From the NCBI GenBank assembly GCA_004557655.1, contig SFGJ01000037.1:1-9694 (forward strand): a stretch of 9,694 bases of DNA. The letters are read 5' to 3'. Both the position numbers and the translations under genes were made by a program. Shown in pieces: positions 7,201 to 9,694 of the stretch. The notes beneath the pieces are model-generated. The model was not told where the DNA came from, ran no database searches, and saw only the letters and a program-made list of their open reading frames with translations. Source of the stretch: Clostridiales bacterium (GTDB lineage: Bacteria; Bacillota; Clostridia; Oscillospirales; Oscillospiraceae). The first letter of the stretch is position 1. The number at the start of each line of letters is the position of its first letter.

Positions 7201-8853
7201 AGCTTTGCCCCGGTCTGCGGCATCACTGCCGCACAGGGCGCGTGCCTCGACGGCAAGTCTGCCAGCTTGAAGTGGGGCAAGGCCGACGACTATGGCGCCA
7301 GCTCCGATGTCGCGACCGATGTGCCGGGGGCATTCGACGGTACCGAATTCAACCCGGCCGCCTTCTGGAACTATGTCAACAGTGCCGCCGGGCTGGACCG
7401 TGCAAACGAAGTTACCGGTGCCGGCTACCGTTGCGCCATCGAAGTGGAAGTTACCGACGGTGTCACCACTTACAAATATGGTGCCTACGGCAATGACCAC
7501 ATCCCGGCACCTTGGGAAACGACCCGCACCGACCTCTCCGTGTTCATCGGCCGTACGACCGACGTATACGTGATCGACGGTGCGGAAAAGTACGGCGACT
7601 ACATGCGCGGACTCTGTGCAAAGCCTGTCCCGGTCGGCACGTCCCAGTTTGATCCGGAATTCTTCAAGCTGAGGCGCACCGGCATCTCGCCGGGCCCGAG
7701 CACGACGAAGGGTGGCAAGATCAGGAACTTCTTCTACAACTACGTGGGAACGGACTCGAACACCGCCGGAGGCGGAAACGCGGCGTGCTTCAAGAACAAC
7801 GGAACATATCCGCGAACGACGGATGCATCCCAGTACACCACGGCCAACTGGTCTCGCGCTTGCAACTCTGGCGGTTCATCGGGAAACGCAGTCCCGGTTG
7901 CGGAAGGCGGCTATTTTGCACTGAACGCATTCCTCTGCTCACTGGAGGCCGCATACAAGGATCGTAACCTTTGGTCTGCCGCCCGGTTCAGTACCGGCAT
8001 TTCCTGCAACGACACCGTACAAAACGGCGTGTGGAACGGTAGTGCCGCAACGGCATACACCGCATGGTCAAACGAGACCGTAGGCTCAGGCAATGCGAAC
8101 GGCTATAAACCTAAGTTCCAGTGCATGGAACCGCAGATTGCCGCATCGCTCGCCTCGGAAATGGGGCTTGCCGCAAATACGGCATTCACGTGGAATGGCG
8201 GCGAATGGCACTATGAAGTGCCCGAACTGACCGGCATCAATTCTTTGACCGGAAGCAGTAGCAGCATGAACTGCCGCATCTACAAGAAGATAACCGAAGG
8301 CCTTTCGTCTGCCGTCACCAGTGGCGGGCATTACATGCTCCGCTGTGCATTGGCGGAAGGTGTCAACCCGACCGGCGACATCTTGTGGTACCAAGGCGGC
8401 GGGTGCGAACTGGTCTATATGACAACCGGAACAACCAATACCGCGTATACATATTCGTTCTACCTGGAACCAGACCAGTCGAAGTGGCTTGCTACGTCGA
8501 CTAACGAGAAACACACCGACGGCACACCGTTCCCCGCAGAAACCGCATATACGGCAATCATCACGGACTCGACTGCCGGTGGACATGGAAATGGCTGGAG
8601 TTATTCCAGGAGCGGTTACACTCCATTACGCTTAACTGCGGGCGGTAGCTATACCAGTGGCGAATGCATGTACAATTATCGTCAGATTGATGATGACGCC
8701 AGGGGTTCCAGTGGCATCAGGTCCCGTCGGCGCGTGATGTTCCGTGGCTATGCGCGCAGCGACTATTGCTCGCCGCGTTCCCTCAATGCGAACAGCCGGC
8801 CGTCCATCACCTACGATTCTATCGGTTGCGCTGCCCAGGTGTTGTTGGCGTAA
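1210..8853 (+). CDS. Giant modular phage tail fibre/adhesin with a DGR-type variable C-terminus
   Basis: This 2547-residue protein starts at ATG 1210 (an in-frame TAG lies just upstream at 1192) and ends in TAA. Residues 1-23 (MADLGKQFLDTDGLNALWTK) look like a fibre N-terminus, followed by a beta-domain to about 175. The shaft then has KWAKGDHVHPTD (246-257), HTHG (265), a second GDHVH (319-323), a second beta-domain (about 345-510), two KLxTAR...LPVANGGTG modules (about 510-563 and 630-683), and a VEIVTELPATG...YDEYIWTG segment (701-750). Next come a GYGTCTTAEAT...YFIYDG domain (858-945), two near-identical HAHG modules (1050, 1268), SADGLMSAADKTKLNGIA (about 1389-1406), and two more beta-domains (about 1433-1565 and 1638-1777). 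From about 1905 the protein becomes a cysteine-rich tip of about 640 residues (15 Cys by my count). It ends in RRRVMFRGYA...CSPR.LNAN...GCAAQVLLA, a C-type-lectin-like DGR target signature. The protein probably binds the host surface from the virion. Family and modularity are clear; receptor and variation are inferred. Confidence 0.85.
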   Translation: MADLGKQFLDTDGLNALWTKHKKVQPFYQEIGTSGTNGWVNFLTVKATTYMNHPLVVRLLCQGYSDSTMDVQFASANNTAPAIQYFKQRIQPYSGTQAIPKPGYTYEDVDGVRYYKFWMKKNEASGSIGVHVESEYFYTTGAEDTGILTFPNVQSDTEPSGIVYVAAADIVYEAVPAKTAVSAAAVKVGTNAIGQVVLGNALAPSDLGISATTTSVTVGSTTANIPQATTTTPKMDGTAAVGTETKWAKGDHVHPTDTSRASASHTHGSITNDGKIGTTANLPVITGTGGAVTTGSFSTTASAVGTSSAAGTANTFSRGDHVHSISLATGDSDGQVKIAGSNVSVAGWDKVALSQHQGTKQYHIQVINTSSNPKGWCPIVRVTKTSGYGSFDAIRVSGTFYYDRSNWESEYDFVIDFQAIINISYNTAALYLGKTKMDSVPLRLIKIANRDYELQYNASVANMAYDIYYQVEGNAKTYTTFYTTYKASTSTGTAITSGKRLEGNIAYEADKLSTARTIQTDLASTSSASFDGTANITPGVTGTLPVANGGTGATTPAGAQFNLIDKATTELSPMEDKHRIAIMSPEPSATNSVIAGYRTGLTMWNYMKGKMSSDTGVNISGNAATATSAGKLTTARELAVGLSNTSTTTTFDGSANVTNIKVSGQLPVANGGTGSNTAAGARTNLSVYSKSEIDSLMSGRVEIVTELPATGKSGITYYVGPTGSGADKYDEYIWTGSAFLKVGEHSLDLSNYVNTVATSGSGTVVTGVSKSGNTVTVTKGNISLDDLSDWATETDVTISNVTYHTMWPVAPTSSNQVYGISINNGRLFRIYNNKGAYSVQAYDKDSDTTYTPQKLGIGYGTCTTAEATAAKVATLADYTLVKNGIVAVKFSYPLCASATLNINGNGAKPVYVGGAAVTATNCKSVQAGDIGYFIYDGTAYHFLGTDRAGKSAITGLSVSGKTVTYTRSDGETGTFDTQDTTYSFADSYNASTNKGATVATVANAINALDVSDISGLGAGKTLATLKEENGKISATFQDISITKSQVSDFSHAHGNIQNGGTLQTNDITIANGDKLVVTDASDSNKVARASLTFDGATTDQMLSKKGEWNDTIAKARAVVDYGSPSNAIEIGWGGASVTSTRHFAVYTDSANGYNKAIKDCPLANVKKLINGTSVGSAAVPVFINADGETQVCTDDFVHDGDVTSTYSSTGTAPVNGTAVAAAIGGLDVSNITGFGAGKTLATLTETDGKISATFQDISITKSQVSDFSHAHGNIQNGGTLQTNDITIANGDKLVVTDSSDSSKVARASISFDGSTTTKALTQKGTWETFNNYSHPAGSAPSKTGVPTANATPGFGGTFKVNQITTDATSHVSAVTERTITIPNATATTSADGLMSAADKTKLNGIANGAEVNVQADWNSTNSSSDAFIKNKPYYTKYTTTSTYYKVCSFPETSSESVDISGIQILARYFTGGINGRLIYKNGFRLYYERVSDVYNNTQFVKFHYVTNGSRIDLYAQRNGYPTLHVAPLVNQPKSRVDFTDFGTEVSSLPEGATEITPVWVANSERSSGTAPVKVNAFGDLTPVPMDSIPTESSTNLMTSGDIKTALDGKQDSLPTSGTASSTYAINISGNSTSANNWHGSIYGIAKSAKTKRYVYLGRKKRSDYGCLIGILTVCSHTDSKDVYVIGSGWSAGNFGNDATVQRISSGRTDAPINICLYNHEITENDTVYSELWCYIPTNSGDVDFIFRTLFNFGGKMTLAASVVNRAESEFTGTLTKCANSNSRNIAHSPTNTAVGSASVPVYVTNAGAVTACTDDFVHDGDVTSTYSSTGTAPVNGTAVAAAIGGLDVSSVGGDGKYISAISETDGKIAPVVETMDTAPTRGSQKAVTSDGIQMALDEKLDIDDVNSLSLTATYTEDNHRLTFNDIIFDNIYPVVGKYGLAVFKTDTTTAAIESSGDKDWLLDWRPYLVDMNAVAGETAKKPIAELRKANWLRNIDGSFAPVCGITAAQGACLDGKSASLKWGKADDYGASSDVATDVPGAFDGTEFNPAAFWNYVNSAAGLDRANEVTGAGYRCAIEVEVTDGVTTYKYGAYGNDHIPAPWETTRTDLSVFIGRTTDVYVIDGAEKYGDYMRGLCAKPVPVGTSQFDPEFFKLRRTGISPGPSTTKGGKIRNFFYNYVGTDSNTAGGGNAACFKNNGTYPRTTDASQYTTANWSRACNSGGSSGNAVPVAEGGYFALNAFLCSLEAAYKDRNLWSAARFSTGISCNDTVQNGVWNGSAATAYTAWSNETVGSGNANGYKPKFQCMEPQIAASLASEMGLAANTAFTWNGGEWHYEVPELTGINSLTGSSSSMNCRIYKKITEGLSSAVTSGGHYMLRCALAEGVNPTGDILWYQGGGCELVYMTTGTTNTAYTYSFYLEPDQSKWLATSTNEKHTDGTPFPAETAYTAIITDSTAGGHGNGWSYSRSGYTPLRLTAGGSYTSGECMYNYRQIDDDARGSSGIRSRRRVMFRGYARSDYCSPRSLNANSRPSITYDSIGCAAQVLLA
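4321..5094 (+). repeat. Near-identical internal 120-bp direct repeat (4321-4440 and 4975-5094)
   Basis: The two in-frame copies are 654 bases apart and by my count differ at 2 of 120 positions. Each encodes DISITKSQVSDFSHAHGNIQ followed by NGGTLQTNDITIANGD, residues 1038-1077 and 1256-1295. Similarity continues upstream (from 4234 and 4888) with more divergence. A distant third copy lies in the upstream gene at about 242-395. The HAHG motif is like the His-x-His metal-binding motifs of phage fibre tips. The repeats suggest recent module duplication or gene conversion. Confidence 0.85.
4783..6756 (+). repeat. Protein-identical, DNA-diverged 38-codon repeat (4783-4896 and 6643-6756)
   Basis: Both copies encode the same 38 residues, starting CTDDFVHDGDVTSTYSSTGT and ending AVAAAIGGLDVS (residues 1192-1229 and 1812-1849). 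By my count the DNA differs at 19 third-codon positions and nowhere else. The differences are concentrated in the first 24 codons and the last three; an 11-codon block in between (about 4855-4887 and 6715-6747) is identical. The preceding residues (GSAAVPVFIN and GSASVPVYVT) are related, so the full module is longer. Confidence 0.85.
8731..8830 (+). other. Putative DGR variable region (VR) at the 3' end of the fibre gene
   Basis: The last about 33 codons alternate between fixed codons without A (TGC TCG CCG CGT; CTC; GGT TGC GCT) and codons of NNY form: CGC AGC GAC TAT, TCC, AAT, AAC AGC, TCC ATC ACC TAC GAT TCT ATC. This is what adenine-specific mutagenic retrohoming makes from AAC/AAT codons: first and second bases vary, the third is kept, and no stop codon can arise. 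The residues flanking the variable ones (RRRVMFRG, CSPR, LNAN, GC-A-AQ) match the C-terminal pattern of C-type-lectin-fold DGR targets from gut phages. Only one copy is in the window, so the boundaries are approximate; variation may begin earlier, near 8640, where Tyr/Ser/Asp NNY codons also cluster. CGG (Arg) is the one candidate codon that does not fit NNY. Confidence 0.65.
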
Positions 8854-8858
8854 GCAAA

Positions 8859-8913
8859 GGGCGCAGCCCCGCCCGCAGGGCGTTAGCGCAGCGTCCCGCG
8901 CAGCGGGCGCAAG
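8859..8913 (+). other. GC-rich hairpin cluster just 3' of the variable region (candidate DGR recognition structure)
   Basis: This stretch begins 6 bases after the stop codon and holds three perfect short stems, each closing on a GCA loop. They are GGGC-GCA-GCCC (8859-8869), CGCCC-GCA-GGGCG (8870-8882) and CCCGC-GCA-GCGGG (8895-8907). The heptamer GCGCAGC occurs three times (8861, 8886, 8898). A competing long stem pairs CGCCCGC (8870-8876) with GCGGGCG (8903-8909). From 8854 to 8913, 47 of 60 bases are G or C. DGR targets are known to carry a GC-rich hairpin or cruciform a short distance after the VR that is needed for retrohoming; this position fits. The absence of a following T-run argues against a simple intrinsic terminator. 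Confidence 0.5.
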
Positions 8914-8978
8914 CATACGACAACATCACAATATTAAACCACTTTTATGTAAAACTATTTTAGCATATATCAAATGTC

Positions 8979-9007
8979 TTGCATTTTCAAATACTATAAG
9001 CTATATT
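8979..9007 (+). promoter_or_regulatory. Possible sigma70-type promoter in the AT-rich island before the TnpB remnant
   Basis: TTGCAT (8979-8984), a 17-base spacer and TATATT (9002-9007) make a -35/-10 pair with a good -10 (5 of 6) and a poor -35 (3 of 6). It lies in a stretch where only 25 of 100 bases (8914-9013) are G or C, so chance matches are likely. It would point toward the TnpB-like remnant at 9027. No clear ribosome binding site follows. Confidence 0.3.
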
Positions 9008-9026
9008 TAGTTCCGTAAGTCATTGA

Positions 9027-9694
9027 AAACAATGCAGTACAGGATATGAGCAATGGAAGCAAACAGCCGGTGCCAATGCGAATGCCGAGATCAACTCGAT
9101 ATGCTGCTCGATACAGGACGGCGAGCATACCACGTTCTCGATATGGGTCGAGCTGAAGTCGATGTTCTCGTGTGAGGATTATGCCCGCGGCTATTCCATC
9201 CAGATTCCGCTGAAGCGGACGAGGATGGACATATAAGGTATAGAAGGCCTGTACCGGAATGCAAGGGAGATAAGATAGCCGGTCTCGACCAGGGGGTGCG
9301 CCGCATGCTTACCGCATCCGACGGCACAGTAATCCCAGACGAGGACCATGGATATAAGCACGTACTACGGAAGATAGCCAGGAAGAAGCGAGGCTCAAAG
9401 GCATACAAGCGTGCGCTGAAGGAGAGAAAAAATTATGTATTCCATTCCATCAAGCAGGTTGACTGGTCGGTATACAAGCTGATCAACCTGGAAAGACATT
9501 TCGATATCAAACGGGGAAAGCGCACGAGCAGACTGCTTACGGCCTTCTCCAACCCTCAAATCCGCGATGCGTTGCACATGCGGACTACCGAAGAACTGGG
9601 CGTCCCACTCCAGGAAGTCGATAACGTATGCAATTCGTTGCGGTGTCCAATGGACGGCTGGGTGCATGTAAAGAACAGACCTAAGAAAGGAGTC
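9027..9694 (+). pseudogene. TnpB-family (IS200/IS605 OrfB-like) RNA-guided nuclease gene, broken and cut by the window end
   Basis: Two frames together read as one TnpB-like protein. The first (9027-9236, to TAA) encodes a stretch resembling the beta-rich region before RuvC (TTFSIWVELKSMF, then YSIQIPLKRTRMD). The second, shifted by one frame, is open from 9176 and recognisable from about 9245 to the window end. It has KIAGLDQGVRRMLTASDG, with the RuvC-I aspartate at 9287-9289, a basic helix (LRKIARKKRGSKAYKRALKE), YKLINLERHFDI with the RuvC-II glutamate at 9491-9493, and SNPQIRDALHMRTTEELGV. It continues through the first zinc-finger half (RCPMDGWVHVKNR). The N-terminal region is absent, roughly 40 residues between the two parts seem deleted, and the second Cys of the expected CxxC is Asp (9653-9655). 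The second zinc pair and RuvC-III lie outside the window. This points to a decayed transposon gene, although both visible catalytic acidic residues remain. Confidence 0.75.

Noticed and set aside
8859..8909. GC hairpins as a standard rho-independent terminator of the fibre gene
   Set aside because: No T-run follows any stem, and the clustered GCA-loop array fits a recognition or repeat structure better. A structural role in RNA 3'-end protection is not excluded.
8854..9026. Template repeat of the DGR between fibre gene and TnpB
   Set aside because: No copy of the VR or Asn-codon-rich stretch is visible there on either strand.
9225..9245. Stop-codon recoding or programmed frameshift joining the two TnpB parts
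   Set aside because: The stop is TAA, and the genes here use TAA as a true stop. No slippery sequence is evident, and residues expected between the two parts are missing, which indicates a deletion.
9091..9408. Minus-strand 105-aa frame opposite the TnpB remnant
   Set aside because: The + strand carries recognisable TnpB motifs across the same bases. The minus frame has none.
9027..9694. Nuclease-dead TnpB-derived repressor (TldR-like)
   Set aside because: The visible RuvC-I Asp and RuvC-II Glu are both kept, while the gene is truncated and frame-broken, so decay explains it better.

Overview
This window looks like the tail-fibre end of a late structural operon from a tailed phage or prophage. 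All supported genes are on the + strand, and there are no housekeeping genes, tRNAs or rRNAs. The two short genes use TAA stops, and one start follows a purine-rich Shine-Dalgarno run. The fibre modules (NGGTG repeats, a GDHVHP motif, HTHG/HAHG motifs, YDEYIWTG, SADGLMSAADKTKL) are typical of gut-type phage fibres. The host cannot be named from the sequence. SD-type initiation argues mildly against Bacteroidota, but this is weak evidence.

Layout: (1) 3-587 is the C-terminal end of a fibre protein that begins before the window, with a pyocin-knob-like domain and an HTHG module. (2) 597-1094 is a complete small protein of unknown family, probably an all-beta fibre accessory or receptor-contact protein. 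(3) 1095-1209 is a short leader. (4) 1210-8853 is one giant 2547-residue fibre. It has a mosaic shaft of repeated modules and AT-richer beta-domain inserts, then a C-terminal tip of about 640 residues that ends in a C-type-lectin-like variable region. (5) 8859-8913 is a very GC-rich cluster of small hairpins just after the stop codon. (6) 8914-9026 is an abrupt AT-rich island with a promoter-like sequence. (7) 9027-9694 is a broken TnpB-family (IS200/IS605-type) nuclease gene that runs off the window.

The most interesting reading is that the giant fibre is the target of a diversity-generating retroelement (DGR). Its last about 30 codons alternate fixed A-free codons with NNY codons, as expected if adenines of AAY codons in a template repeat had been mutagenised. 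The GC-rich hairpin cluster lies where DGR targets carry a recognition hairpin. The template repeat and reverse transcriptase are not in the window; the TnpB remnant occupies the place where they would usually lie. They may be further downstream, at a remote locus, or lost. The tip also has a different codon habit from the shaft (Ile ATA is rare and Glu is almost always GAA), suggesting that tip and variable region arrived together as a cassette.
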